A stretch of 51,210 nucleotides of DNA from Candidatus Stoquefichus massiliensis AP9 (GCF_000455285.1 NZ_HG005290.1:21979-73188), one strand, 5' to 3'. Shown: positions 17,279 through 25,894, counted from the first letter of the stretch. Notes: generated by a model from the letters alone, not told the origin. Made by a program: numbers and translations.

Positions 17279-18372
17279 AAAAAATATTGAATTCAGATGG
17301 TATAAAGGATTTGCTTTCTTCTTGTGTTGCTGTTTTTATTGGATTGATTTTTGGACTGATTGTTATTTTAATTGCTAATTCTGATTATGCTGTAGAAGGT
17401 TTTTTAACATTAATTAGTGGTGGATTTAGTAATGGAGCACGTGGTATTGGTCAGGTGATAAATCAAGCAGTGCCAATTATTTTAACTGGTTTATCAGTTG
17501 GTTTTGCGTTTAAAACAGGATTGTTTAATATTGGAACTCCTGGTCAATTTGTAGTTGGTGCATTTGTTGCTATTTATGTAGGAGTTGAGTGGACTTTTTT
17601 ACCTGGTGCGCTTCATTGGATTGTTGCAATTATACTGGCAGGTATTGCTGGTTCTTTGTGGGGAGCAGTGCCAGGATTAATGAAAGCTTATCTTAATGTT
17701 AATGAAGTTATTTCCTCAATTATTATGAACTATATAGGTATGTACACAGTAAATTATATTATTCCATTAACAGTGTTTGATTCAATGAAAAATCAAACAT
17801 TAAATGTTAATCAAAATGCAATTATTTCCAAGTTTGGATTAGATTTACTTGTTCCAAACATTAATGGTGGTATTGTTGTTGCTATTTTAGCTGTAGTAGT
17901 TATTCATATTATTTTAAATAAAACGACTTTTGGTTTTGAGTTAAAAGCTTGTGGATTTAGTCCAGATGCTAGTAAATATGCTGGAATCAATGCTAAACAA
18001 AAAATTGTTTTCTCAATGATGATTGCGGGTGCATTAGCAGGAATTGGAGGAGGATTGCTTTATTTGGCAGGCTCTGGTCAATGCTTACAGGTTGTTGATA
18101 CATTAGCACCTGAAGGGTTTAATGGGATTGCTGTTGCCTTATTAGGATTATCAAATCCATTTGGTGTTTTAATTGCTGGATTATTTATTGCACATATTAC
18201 CATTGGTGGATCATTAATGCAAATTTATGGTTTTATTCCACAAATTGTTGATATTATTGTTGCTATTACAATTTATTTTTCAGCGTTTTCTTTATTAATT
18301 AAGCAATTCTTAAATAAACATAAATTATTTAATGCTGATAATATAAAAAAGGAGGAACAATCTCATGGATGA
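17275..18372 (+). CDS. Nucleoside ABC transporter, permease 1
   Basis: 365-residue inner-membrane permease of the NupP/YufP type (BPD_transp_2 family), about nine hydrophobic helices. The family's conserved cytoplasmic loop is visible: NEVISSIIMNY (about 142-152) and the later FGFELKACGFSPDASKYAGIN (about 219-239), which contacts the ATPase. It begins within the stop codon of the ATPase gene and its own end overlaps the second permease, so production of the two halves is coupled. Confidence 0.92.
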   Translation: MKKILNSDGIKDLLSSCVAVFIGLIFGLIVILIANSDYAVEGFLTLISGGFSNGARGIGQVINQAVPIILTGLSVGFAFKTGLFNIGTPGQFVVGAFVAIYVGVEWTFLPGALHWIVAIILAGIAGSLWGAVPGLMKAYLNVNEVISSIIMNYIGMYTVNYIIPLTVFDSMKNQTLNVNQNAIISKFGLDLLVPNINGGIVVAILAVVVIHIILNKTTFGFELKACGFSPDASKYAGINAKQKIVFSMMIAGALAGIGGGLLYLAGSGQCLQVVDTLAPEGFNGIAVALLGLSNPFGVLIAGLFIAHITIGGSLMQIYGFIPQIVDIIVAITIYFSAFSLLIKQFLNKHKLFNADNIKKEEQSHG

Positions 18373-19318
18373 TATTTTATTTTTGTTAAGCCAGACAATG
18401 ATTTTTGCGATACCTCTTTTAATTGTTGCATTAGGTGGTCTATTTTCTGAACGAAGTGGTGTTATTAATATTGCATTAGAAGGTATTATGGTTATTGGTG
18501 CATTTTGTGGTATATTTTTCATTCATTTTATGCAAGATTCTATGAATCCTCAATTATGTTTAATTATTGCAATTTTAATTGCTGGAGTTGCAGGCATGAT
18601 ATTTACTTTATTTCATGCAATTGCTTCAATTCATTTAAAAGCAGATCAAACAATTAGTGGTACTGCATTAAATATCTTTGCTCCTGCTTTTTGTATCTTT
18701 GTTGCAAGATTAATACAACAAACACAGCAGGTTGAATTTACTGATGTCTTTAGAATTAAAGAAATTCCAATTTTATCAAGTATTCCAATTATTGGTGATA
18801 TTTTATTTAAGAATACATATATTACAACATTTTTAGGAATTCTTATTTTAATTATTAGTTGGTTTATTCTTTATAAAACTAAATTTGGTTTAAGATTACG
18901 TTCATGTGGTGAGTTACCTCAAGCCGCAGATTCAGCAGGTATTAATGTTTATAAAATGCGTTATGCTGGGACTTTAATATCAGGTTTTTTAGCTGGCATT
19001 GGTGGATTGGTATTTGTGTTACCAACAAGTACGAATTTTAATGCTGACGTTGCTGGTTATGGATTTTTGGCTTTAGCAGTGCTTATATTTGGACAATGGA
19101 AACCTTGGCGTATTGCTGGTGCAGCTTTCTTCTTTGGTTTTATGAAAACAATTGCTTCTGCGTATTCAGGAATTGATTTCTTTTTATCACTAGGTATTCC
19201 AAATTATTTTTATAAGATTACTCCATATATTGCAACGTTGCTAGTGCTAGCTTTTGTTTCAAAAAATTCAGCTGCTCCTAAAGCAGAAGGTGAACCTTAC
19301 GATAAAGGAAAACGATAA
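18365..19318 (+). CDS. Nucleoside ABC transporter, permease 2
   Basis: 317-residue permease of the NupQ/YufQ type, about nine hydrophobic helices. Seen: GGLFSERSGVINIALEGIM near the N terminus (25-43), the motif TISGTALNI (about 94-102), and the coupling loop FGLRLRSCGELPQAADSAGIN (about 173-193), which parallels that of permease 1. SD AAAAGGAGG at 18348-18356. It is the last gene of the transporter unit and is followed by a terminator. Confidence 0.92.
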   Translation: MDDILFLLSQTMIFAIPLLIVALGGLFSERSGVINIALEGIMVIGAFCGIFFIHFMQDSMNPQLCLIIAILIAGVAGMIFTLFHAIASIHLKADQTISGTALNIFAPAFCIFVARLIQQTQQVEFTDVFRIKEIPILSSIPIIGDILFKNTYITTFLGILILIISWFILYKTKFGLRLRSCGELPQAADSAGINVYKMRYAGTLISGFLAGIGGLVFVLPTSTNFNADVAGYGFLALAVLIFGQWKPWRIAGAAFFFGFMKTIASAYSGIDFFLSLGIPNYFYKITPYIATLLVLAFVSKNSAAPKAEGEPYDKGKR

Positions 19319-19324
19319 AAAAAT

Positions 19325-19354
19325 GATCAAGATGATAAGTCTTGGTCTTTTTTA
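19325..19354 (+). terminator. Terminator of the nucleoside transporter unit
   Basis: GATCAAGA (19325-19332) pairs with TCTTGGTC (19340-19347; one G-T pair), 7-base loop, T6 tail. Confidence 0.82.
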
Positions 19355-19409
19355 TTTTAATTTGTAAAAAAATGAGTATAATAGAAATATGTGATAAAAA
19401 GGAGGATTT

Positions 19410-20684
19410 ATGAAAACAGTATATCAAATGCAGGGATATACATTGCATCTTATCCCTACAAAAAAATTTAAAACGATTACAATATCTTTGCGTATGCAAA
19501 GTCCCTTACTTAAAGAAACAACAACATTAAGGACATTATTAACATTTGTTCTTATTGCTGCTACAAAACAATATCCATCTACAAAATTATTAGCAAGTTA
19601 TCTTGATGAAAACTATGGAGCAAGATTATCAACAAATGTCATGACAAAAGGTCAATCACAAATCATGAATATTTATACAAGTTTTGTGAATGATGTTTAT
19701 CTTCCTCAAAAAGAACAACTTTTAGAAAAACAGATTCAATTATTAAGTGATTTGTTTTTTAATCCCTATATTATGAATGATGCTTTCGATGATACAATTG
19801 TTGAACTAAAGAAAAAAGAATTAAAAGAAAGATTACAAGTCGCTAAAGATGATAAGTTTTCTTACTCATTAGATAAATTATTTGAATATATGGGGAAAGA
19901 TCAGACTTTAGGGATTCCAAGTACTGGTTATGAAAATGAAATTGAAAGTGTAAGTGCTAAAACTTTATATGAGTATTTCTTGAAATGTATTCAAGAAGAC
20001 GAAAAACACATTTATATTGTCGGTGATATTGATGAAGAAATTGTCAAAATATTTAAAAAGTATTTACAGTTTCCTGAAAATTCTAAGGATTATCCATCAG
20101 CATATACATTTACAAGTGATAGAAATGATGTCTTAGAAGTTATTGAAAAACAAGATATTACACAATCTAAATTAAATTTAGGGTATCGTATTGATTGTAA
20201 TTTTACATCTGATAATCATTATGCATTTACTGTTTTTAATGCGATATTTGGTGGCTTTTCTCAATCTCGTTTATTCCAAGTTGTTAGGGAAGAAAACAGC
20301 TTATGTTATTATGTTTCATCAAGTTATGATGCTTTTAATGGTATGATGCTTGTGAATGCTGGAATTGAGGCTGCTGATTATCATAAGACAATGGATCTTA
20401 TTACACAGGAATTAGAAAAGATTCAAAAAGGTGAATTGGCTCAACATGATATTGAGATTGCTAAAATGATGTTAGAAAATGCATTACGTAAAACAAATGA
20501 TGAAGCTGGTAGTATGATTACGTTAACTTATAATCGTGATATTACGCATAAACAGGAAACTAATGATGAATATATTGAAAAATTATTAAATGTGAAAAAG
20601 GAAGATATTATTGCTGTGGCAAAGCAGGTACAATTGGATACAATTTTCTTTTTGACAGGAAAGGATTTCGATGAAAACAATTAA
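19410..20684 (+). CDS. M16-family peptidase-like protein, YmfF type (no zinc motif)
   Basis: 424 aa, two M16 half-domains. Unlike its neighbour it lacks the HxxEH zinc motif: the corresponding helix near residues 45-60 reads LRTLLTFVLIAATK. Later features of the fold are kept, such as IFGGFSQSRLFQVVREENSLCYYVSS (about 287-312). In Bacillus, YmfF/YmfH form an adjacent pair in which one subunit is inactive, as in mitochondrial processing peptidase. This protein is then the non-catalytic partner of the downstream YmfH-like peptidase. SD AAAGGAGG at 19398-19405. Overlaps the next gene by 14 bases. The substrate is unknown. Confidence 0.85.
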   Translation: MKTVYQMQGYTLHLIPTKKFKTITISLRMQSPLLKETTTLRTLLTFVLIAATKQYPSTKLLASYLDENYGARLSTNVMTKGQSQIMNIYTSFVNDVYLPQKEQLLEKQIQLLSDLFFNPYIMNDAFDDTIVELKKKELKERLQVAKDDKFSYSLDKLFEYMGKDQTLGIPSTGYENEIESVSAKTLYEYFLKCIQEDEKHIYIVGDIDEEIVKIFKKYLQFPENSKDYPSAYTFTSDRNDVLEVIEKQDITQSKLNLGYRIDCNFTSDNHYAFTVFNAIFGGFSQSRLFQVVREENSLCYYVSSSYDAFNGMMLVNAGIEAADYHKTMDLITQELEKIQKGELAQHDIEIAKMMLENALRKTNDEAGSMITLTYNRDITHKQETNDEYIEKLLNVKKEDIIAVAKQVQLDTIFFLTGKDFDENN

Positions 20685-21954
20685 TTATCAAACTCTTCAA
20701 GAGACATTGTACTTTGAAGAAATGGACAATGGATTACATGTTTATTTATTACCTAAGAAAGGTTTTTCTAAAACGTATGGGCTATTTTCAACAAACTTTG
20801 GTTCAATAGATACATCTTTTGTTCCTATTGGAGAAACTGAAATGATAAAAGTTCCTGATGGAATTGCACATTTTCTTGAACATAAGATGTTTGAAATGGA
20901 AGATGGCGACGCAAGTAATGCTTTTGCTAAGTTAGGAGCAAGTACGAATGCTTTTACATCTTCATCAAGAACTGCCTATTTATTTAGTACAACCAGTCAT
21001 GAAAATGAATGTATTGAACTATTGTTAGATTTTGTACAAGATATCTATTTGACAAAAGAAAATGTGGAAAAAGAAAAGGGGATTATCAATCAGGAAATTG
21101 GAATGTATGATGATGACCCTGACTGGCGTTGTTATTTTGGAAGTATTCAAAATTTATATCAGCAGCATCCAGTCAAAATAGATATTGCAGGAACAGTTCA
21201 AACTATTAGTGAAATTGATAAAGAGACTTTAGAGAAATGTTATCATACATTTTATCATCCTAGCAATATGATGTTATTTGTCGTAGGGAATATTGATCCA
21301 CAACAAACAATGGATTTCATTCGTCAAAATCAATCTCAAAAAGATTTTAAAAAAGAAAACTCTATTAAAAGAATGCATGTTAATGAACCAACTGATATTG
21401 ATAAAAAAGAACAAACATTGAACATGGATGTTGTTATGCCAAAAATTATTGTTTCTATGAAGATGAATGATATCTTAGAAGATCCAAAGGAAAAATTAAA
21501 AAGAGAATTAGCAATGAATGTTTTATTAGATTTGCTTTTTGCACGAAGTTCTGCACTTTATGAGAAATGGACAAATGATGGATTAATTAATGATAGTTTT
21601 AGTGCAAACTTTACACAAGAAAGAGATTATGCTTTCTTACAAATAGGTGGAGATACTTTAGAACCGCAGAAATTAAAAGAGAAAATTCTAGATTTAATAG
21701 CATCATTGAAAGATTATCCTCTATTAGAAGAAGATTTTGAACGTGTGAAAAAGAAAAATATTGGTGTTTTAATAGGTGTATTTAATAGTCCTGAGAGTAT
21801 TGCAAATTTATTTAGTCGTTATTATTTTGAAGGTATTATGGTTTTTGATTTAATCGATAGTGTTGCACGTTTAAAATTAGATGATGTTTTAGAACTAAGA
21901 AATCTCTTTGATATTCAATACACAAGTACTTGCATGATATCACCAAAATCTTAA
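20671..21954 (+). CDS. M16-family zinc peptidase, YmfH type
   Basis: 427 aa insulinase-like peptidase. The inverted zinc motif HFLEH is at 67-71 and the third ligand is probably Glu142 in NQEIGMYDDDPDW. The C-terminal M16 half (about 200-420) lacks a second metal site, as expected. Forms the catalytic member of the pair with the upstream gene, which overlaps its start; coupling should keep their amounts equal. In Bacillus the pair also lies downstream of spoIIIE. Cytoplasmic, since no signal peptide is seen. Role unknown. Confidence 0.9.
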   Translation: MKTINYQTLQETLYFEEMDNGLHVYLLPKKGFSKTYGLFSTNFGSIDTSFVPIGETEMIKVPDGIAHFLEHKMFEMEDGDASNAFAKLGASTNAFTSSSRTAYLFSTTSHENECIELLLDFVQDIYLTKENVEKEKGIINQEIGMYDDDPDWRCYFGSIQNLYQQHPVKIDIAGTVQTISEIDKETLEKCYHTFYHPSNMMLFVVGNIDPQQTMDFIRQNQSQKDFKKENSIKRMHVNEPTDIDKKEQTLNMDVVMPKIIVSMKMNDILEDPKEKLKRELAMNVLLDLLFARSSALYEKWTNDGLINDSFSANFTQERDYAFLQIGGDTLEPQKLKEKILDLIASLKDYPLLEEDFERVKKKNIGVLIGVFNSPESIANLFSRYYFEGIMVFDLIDSVARLKLDDVLELRNLFDIQYTSTCMISPKS

Positions 21955-21960
21955 AAGTGG

Positions 21961-21992
21961 GGATTGAACATAATATGTTCATTCCTTTTTTG
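21961..21992 (+). terminator. Terminator after the M16 peptidase pair
   Basis: GGATTGAACAT (21961-21971) pairs with ATGTTCATTCC (21975-21985) with one internal mismatch, then T6. Confidence 0.75.
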
Positions 21993-22027
21993 ATAAAAAT
22001 TGGAATGAAAAACATCAAAAAAGGGAG

Positions 22028-22055
22028 TTTACAGATTTGTATTTTATGTTATAAT
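22028..22055 (+). promoter_or_regulatory. Promoter of 6S RNA
   Basis: TTTACA (22028-22033), 16-base spacer, TATAAT (22050-22055). Transcription should start at about 22061-22063, exactly where the closing stem of the RNA begins. Confidence 0.8.
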
Positions 22056-22061
22056 GGGATT

Positions 22062-22218
22062 GACCTAAGAGATATATGTATTTCCTACACTATAGATACG
22101 GGAATCTGATTGTTGGTCGATGGTGTTGAATGCCTATCTAGAATAGGAATCCTAAAATCGAGCACAAGATACCCACCTGAATATACCAGGGATTAATCTA
22201 AAAAACTCTTAGGTTTTT
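22062..22218 (+). ncRNA. ssrS: 6S RNA
   Basis: About 157-base non-coding RNA that binds housekeeping RNA polymerase by mimicking an open promoter. The ends pair: ACCTAAGAG (from 22063) with CTCTTAGGT (22205-22213), and the 3' arm plus T run forms the terminator. Inside are features shared with E. coli 6S RNA as I remember it: a terminal hairpin CCTAT-CTAGA-ATAGG (22134-22148), directly followed by AATCCTAAAATCG (E. coli AAGCCTTAAAACTG), then CACCTGAAT and ACCAGGGATT (E. coli CACCTTGAA and ACCAAGGGTT). Upstream of the hairpin GGTGTTGAATGCC resembles GGTGAGCATGC. No coding frame or riboswitch core fits this stretch. A covariance-model search for the 6S family would confirm it. Confidence 0.85.
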
Positions 22219-22235
22219 CTTTTGGAGGAATAAAT

Positions 22236-22466
22236 ATGGCGAAAATAAGTGATGAAATGATTAAAGAAATTAATGAGTTGGCGCATAAAAGTAAAACTGT
22301 TGGTTTAACTGAAGAAGAAAAGAAAAAACAACAACAATTACGTCAAGAATATTTACGTATTTTTAGAAGCGGTTTTGAACAACAACTTAAAAGTATTAAA
22401 GTAGTTGATGCAAAAGGAAATGATGTTACGCCTAAAAAATTAAAAAAAGCAAAGAAATTAAATTAA
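22236..22466 (+). CDS. ynzC: UPF0291/DUF896 protein, YnzC-like
   Basis: 76-residue, helical, highly charged cytoplasmic protein of the UPF0291 family (YnzC/YlaC-type). Family features: ISDEMIKEINELAHKSK at the N terminus, GLTEEEKKKQQQLRQEYL (24-41), then FRSGFEQQLKSIKVVD. The function is not known. In Bacillus ynzC is in the SOS-controlled yneA operon just before tkt; here it also precedes tkt but has no LexA-type operator that I can see. Its SD (TTGGAGGA, 22221-22228) begins immediately after the 6S RNA terminator, so it may be expressed by read-through from the 6S promoter. Confidence 0.88.
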   Translation: MAKISDEMIKEINELAHKSKTVGLTEEEKKKQQQLRQEYLRIFRSGFEQQLKSIKVVDAKGNDVTPKKLKKAKKLN

Positions 22467-22492
22467 TTTAGCGAAATTTGTCAAAATGATAT

Positions 22493-22520
22493 TTGCTATT
22501 ATGATAAATTTGTGTATAAT
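22493..22520 (+). promoter_or_regulatory. Promoter of tkt
   Basis: TTGCTA (22493-22498), 16-base spacer, TATAAT (22515-22520). Confidence 0.65.
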
Positions 22521-22555
22521 AACGATGAGTGTGTTTTGAGGAGGAAAAGGAAGAA

Positions 22556-24529
22556 ATGAATCAATCGGAATTATCAATAGCGACAATTAGATCTTTGGGA
22601 ATTGATATGATTAATAAAGCAAAATCAGGTCATCCAGGAATGGTGTTAGGCTCTGCACCAGCTTTATATACTTTATTTACGAAGGAATTAAAAGTATTTC
22701 CTCAAGAATCTGACTGGTTTAATAGAGATCGCTTTGTCCTTGCAAGTGGACATGCATCTTCATTATTATACAGCTTATTGCATTTATCAGGTTTTGATTT
22801 AAATATGGATGATTTAAAGGCGTTTAGACAATGGCAAAGTCGTACACCAGGACATCCTGAATTAGATTTAACTGATGGTGTTGATGCTTCAAGTGGACCA
22901 TTAGGACAAGGTATTCCAATGGCTGTGGGAATGGCTATGGCTGAATGCTTTTTAGCAGAACGTTATAATTTAGATGGATATGATGTTGTTGATCACTACA
23001 CATATGCATTATGTGGTGATGGTGATATGCAAGAAGGTGTGACATATGAGGCAGCATCTTTAGCAGGTCATTTAGCATTAGGAAAATTAATTGTCATTTA
23101 TGATTCTAATCATGTGACATTAGATGGACCATTAGATTACTCTTTTAGTGAAGATATTAAAAAACGATATGAGGCAATGAATTGGCAAGTTATTAGTGTC
23201 TCTGATGGAAATGATACAAATGCCATCTTAAAAGCCATTAAAAAGGGAAAGAAAGAATGTTTTAAACCAACATTAATTATTGTTGATACTATTATAGGTT
23301 ATGGTTCTCAAAATCAGGGAACAAGTAAGGTCCATGGTGCACCTTTAGGTGAAGAAGATGGAAAACAGGCTAAATTATCTTATGGCTTTGATCATGAAGA
23401 TTTCTTTGTTCCTGAAGAGGTGTATGAAGATTTTCAGAAAAATGTTATAAATCGTGGTAAACGCGCGTTTAATAAATGGAAGAAGATGATGCGTGAGTAT
23501 AAGAATGCTTATCCAGATCTTTATAAGGAATTGTCTGATGCTGTAAAAGGTCAATATACATTTGATTATGATGCATTATTAACTGATTATCCTGAAGGAT
23601 TAAGTGAAGCAACACGTAATACAAGTGAAAAAATGATTAATGAAATTGCAAAACAAAATTCAACATTCTTATCAGGAACTGCTGATTTAGCATCATCTAC
23701 GAAAACAACAATTAAAGATGGTGGACGTTTTAGTTGCGATGATTATAGTGGAAGAAATCTTTATTTTGGTATTAGAGAATTTGCAATGGTAACAATTATG
23801 AATGGAATGGCTTTACATCAAGGTGTTAAAGTTGCTTCAGGTGGTTTCCTTGTGTTTAGTGATTACTTTAAAGCTGCATTGAGAATGGCATGCTTAATGA
23901 AGTTACCTATCGTTTTACCATTATCTCATGATTCTATTGCGGTAGGAGAAGATGGCCCTACTCATCAACCTGTTGAACAATTAGCAATGATGCGTTCAAT
24001 GGTTAATATTCAGGTGTTGAGACCAGCTGATGCTTATGAAATGTGTGCAGCATGGAAAAAAGCTATGGAAACAACTGATAAACCAACAGCATTAATTTTA
24101 ACAAGACAAAATGTTACAAATTTAACAAAAGCAACTTATGAGGATGTAAGTCATGGAGCTTATATTGTTTCTCATGAACAACATCAATTAGATGGTATTA
24201 TCATTGCTACTGGTAGTGAAGTGGAATTGGCAATCCAGGCACAGACTGAATTATTAAAACAAGGACATGACATTCGTGTTGTTTCTATGCCATCTATGGA
24301 GTTGTTTGATGCACAAAGTGCTGAATACAAAGAATCAGTTTTACCAATGACTATGAGAAAACGTCTTGGAGTTGAAATGGGTACTGATTTTGGATGGTAT
24401 AAATATATTGGATTAGATGGAAAAATGATTTCTGTCAATCAATTTGGTGCAAGTGCACCAGCCTCAACTGTAATTGAAAAATATGGTTTTACAGTTGAAA
24501 ATGTCGTGAATACATTTTTATCAATGTAA
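22556..24529 (+). CDS. tkt: Transketolase
   Basis: Thiamine-diphosphate enzyme of the pentose phosphate pathway, 657 aa. Moves two-carbon units between sugar phosphates. Seen: substrate loop SGHPGMVLGSAP, ThDP motif GDGDMQEGV (about 150-158) with a following NHVTLDG metal segment, HGAPLGEED, the catalytic Glu in REFAMVTIMNGMALH, and DSIAVGEDGPTHQPVEQL. The open frame starts earlier at GTG 22529, but its codons encode the SD itself (GAGGAGG, 22538-22544), so the start is ATG 22556. Second gene of a ynzC-tkt neighbourhood also found in Bacillus. It has its own promoter and terminator. Confidence 0.96.
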   Translation: MNQSELSIATIRSLGIDMINKAKSGHPGMVLGSAPALYTLFTKELKVFPQESDWFNRDRFVLASGHASSLLYSLLHLSGFDLNMDDLKAFRQWQSRTPGHPELDLTDGVDASSGPLGQGIPMAVGMAMAECFLAERYNLDGYDVVDHYTYALCGDGDMQEGVTYEAASLAGHLALGKLIVIYDSNHVTLDGPLDYSFSEDIKKRYEAMNWQVISVSDGNDTNAILKAIKKGKKECFKPTLIIVDTIIGYGSQNQGTSKVHGAPLGEEDGKQAKLSYGFDHEDFFVPEEVYEDFQKNVINRGKRAFNKWKKMMREYKNAYPDLYKELSDAVKGQYTFDYDALLTDYPEGLSEATRNTSEKMINEIAKQNSTFLSGTADLASSTKTTIKDGGRFSCDDYSGRNLYFGIREFAMVTIMNGMALHQGVKVASGGFLVFSDYFKAALRMACLMKLPIVLPLSHDSIAVGEDGPTHQPVEQLAMMRSMVNIQVLRPADAYEMCAAWKKAMETTDKPTALILTRQNVTNLTKATYEDVSHGAYIVSHEQHQLDGIIIATGSEVELAIQAQTELLKQGHDIRVVSMPSMELFDAQSAEYKESVLPMTMRKRLGVEMGTDFGWYKYIGLDGKMISVNQFGASAPASTVIEKYGFTVENVVNTFLSM

Positions 24530-24536
24530 TATAATG

Positions 24537-24570
24537 AACTGTTAATGGAAACATTGACAGTTTTCTTTTT
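24537..24570 (+). terminator. Terminator of tkt
   Basis: 11-bp stem (24537-24547 with 24552-24562, one G-T pair), GAAA tetraloop, T-rich tail. Confidence 0.88.
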
Positions 24571-24578
24571 AGATAAAA

Positions 24579-24617
24579 AGAAAACGGTTTCATTCTATAC
24601 GTTTTCTATGATATAAT
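24579..24617 (+). promoter_or_regulatory. Hydrogenase operon promoter with an 8-bp inverted repeat
   Basis: TATAAT at 24612-24617. Just upstream, AGAAAACG (24579-24586) and CGTTTTCT (24600-24607) are perfect inverted repeats separated by 13 bases, 21 bases centre to centre. They flank the expected -35 position, which has no good match to TTGACA. This geometry suits a dimeric regulator on one DNA face. It does not match the usual Rex site. Which protein binds is unknown. Confidence 0.5.
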
Positions 24618-24648
24618 AGTTTTAGATAAAAAAGAATGAGGTGAGAGT

Positions 24649-25140
24649 ATGGAAAAATTAAATCAAAAGTCTTTGGATTTTATAGATGATGTCATCTATA
24701 GACATAAAGACGAGAAAGGGCCTATCAAATTGATGCTTCATGAAATTCAAAACGAATTGGGATATATTCCTTTTGAAGCAATGGAAAGAATGAGTGAAGT
24801 TATTCATGAGCCTATTTCTAAAATCTATGGTGTTGTAACATTTTATTCGCAGTTTACAACAGAGCCTAAAGGAAAACATGTCATTAGTGTTTGTTTAGGA
24901 ACTGCTTGTTATGTTAATGGCTCACAAACTATTTTAGATTTATTGGTTGAAATGACAGGCGCTCCAGTTAATGGCACAAGTGAAGATGGCGTATTTTCAA
25001 TTGATGCGACACGTTGCGTAGGTGCCTGCGGTCTTGCGCCAGTTGTTAGTGTTGATGGAACAGTGTTTGGATGTACAAAACAGTTGGAAGATTTGAAAAT
25101 GTTAGTTCTTGACTATAAGAAGGAGGAAGCACCTGCATGA
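24649..25140 (+). CDS. hydC: NuoE-like [2Fe-2S] hydrogenase subunit
   Basis: Thioredoxin-like ferredoxin subunit (163 aa) of a multimeric NAD-linked [FeFe]-hydrogenase, equivalent to HydC/NuoE. The N-terminal helical part (1-75, with GYIPFEAMERMS) is followed by the cluster domain with Cys82-x4-Cys87 and Cys123-x3-Cys127, which bind one [2Fe-2S]. It passes electrons between the flavin subunit and the iron-sulfur chain. First gene of a ten-gene operon. SD GAGGTGAG at 24638-24645. Overlaps the next gene by four bases. The NuoF- and HydA-like partners lie about 4 kb downstream, separated by regulatory-looking genes. Confidence 0.92.
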   Translation: MEKLNQKSLDFIDDVIYRHKDEKGPIKLMLHEIQNELGYIPFEAMERMSEVIHEPISKIYGVVTFYSQFTTEPKGKHVISVCLGTACYVNGSQTILDLLVEMTGAPVNGTSEDGVFSIDATRCVGACGLAPVVSVDGTVFGCTKQLEDLKMLVLDYKKEEAPA

Positions 25141-25490
25141 AAATAAAAGAAATCTTAGATATTGTGGATGCAAGAGAAATTTATATTTCTGATTCACATG
25201 TCTATGATATAGATTTTCAGAGTGCTTTTGGAACTGATTTAATGTCAGATGCTTTATGTCAGTTAAGAGATGCTGATGAAACAGAACTATTAATTACTGG
25301 ATTAGCTAATATGCAAATCTTTCATACTGCCAACACATTGGATTTAGCAGCAATCTTGATTGTCAGAGGAAAAACAGTAGATGAGCATATGATTCAAGGA
25401 GCAAAAATGAGTGATGTAAGTGTTTTTGTTACAGATTATACAATGTATGAAACATGTGGTCGTCTTTATGAAAAAGGGCTTGGAAAATGA
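25137..25490 (+). CDS. DRTGG-domain protein 1
   Basis: 117-residue single-domain protein of the DRTGG type, a fold found between the CBS or kinase parts of pyrophosphatases and in phosphotransacetylases and often coded alone next to clostridial hydrogenases. Features: MKIKEILDIVDAREI at the N terminus, LLITGLANMQIFHTANTLDLAAILIVRGKTVD (51-82), then a VSVFVTDYTMYETCGRLYEKG C-terminal helix. The name-giving DRTGG motif itself is not obvious, so assignment rests on the overall pattern. It may bind a nucleotide or another ligand, but function is not established. Overlaps both neighbours by four bases, hence translationally coupled. A shorter relative lies at 27063-27392. Confidence 0.75.
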   Translation: MKIKEILDIVDAREIYISDSHVYDIDFQSAFGTDLMSDALCQLRDADETELLITGLANMQIFHTANTLDLAAILIVRGKTVDEHMIQGAKMSDVSVFVTDYTMYETCGRLYEKGLGK

Positions 25491-25894
25491 AAAAAGTTTA
25501 TCAAATAGAAAAAGATAATTATGAGGATGCGGGACAGGCATCGAGAGATATAAAAATGACTCTCAAAACATTGGGATTAGATCCTAAAGTTTTGAAACGT
25601 GTATCAATTGCGTGTTATGAAGCGGAAATTAATCTAGTCATTCATTCTAATGGAGGAACAATTACTTTTGATCTTGATGATGAAGGAACCGTTCATCTAT
25701 CTTTTGATGATGTTGGACCAGGAATTCCTGATATTACATTAGCAATGACTCCTGGATATTCGACAGCTTCTAAAAAAGCACGTGAATTTGGCTTTGGAGC
25801 AGGGATGGGATTAGATAATATGAAAAATTGTGCAACAACTTTCACTATTCAATCATCTTGTGAAGGAACTCATTTGCAAATGACATTTGTATGA
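25487..25894 (+). CDS. RsbW-like GHKL ATPase (anti-sigma/serine kinase type)
   Basis: 135-residue single GHKL (HATPase_c) domain. N box EAEINLVIHS with Glu47 and Asn49, G1 box DDVGPGIPD (74-82), and glycine lid FGFGAGMGLDNMK (101-113). This architecture is that of RsbW/SpoIIAB anti-sigma factors and serine kinases rather than histidine kinases, as there is no dimerisation/phosphoacceptor domain. Possible partners are sigma factors, STAS proteins or a hydrogenase-side component; none with a STAS domain is coded nearby. ATGA overlaps at both ends. Its presence inside a hydrogenase operon suggests regulation of electron flow or expression, which is inference. Confidence 0.85.
   Translation: MKKVYQIEKDNYEDAGQASRDIKMTLKTLGLDPKVLKRVSIACYEAEINLVIHSNGGTITFDLDDEGTVHLSFDDVGPGIPDITLAMTPGYSTASKKAREFGFGAGMGLDNMKNCATTFTIQSSCEGTHLQMTFV

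Noticed and set aside
22062-22218. Riboswitch or T-box leader for ynzC-tkt
   Set aside because: No T-box sequence, purine, SAM, THF or other riboswitch core could be matched; the 6S RNA features explain the stretch.
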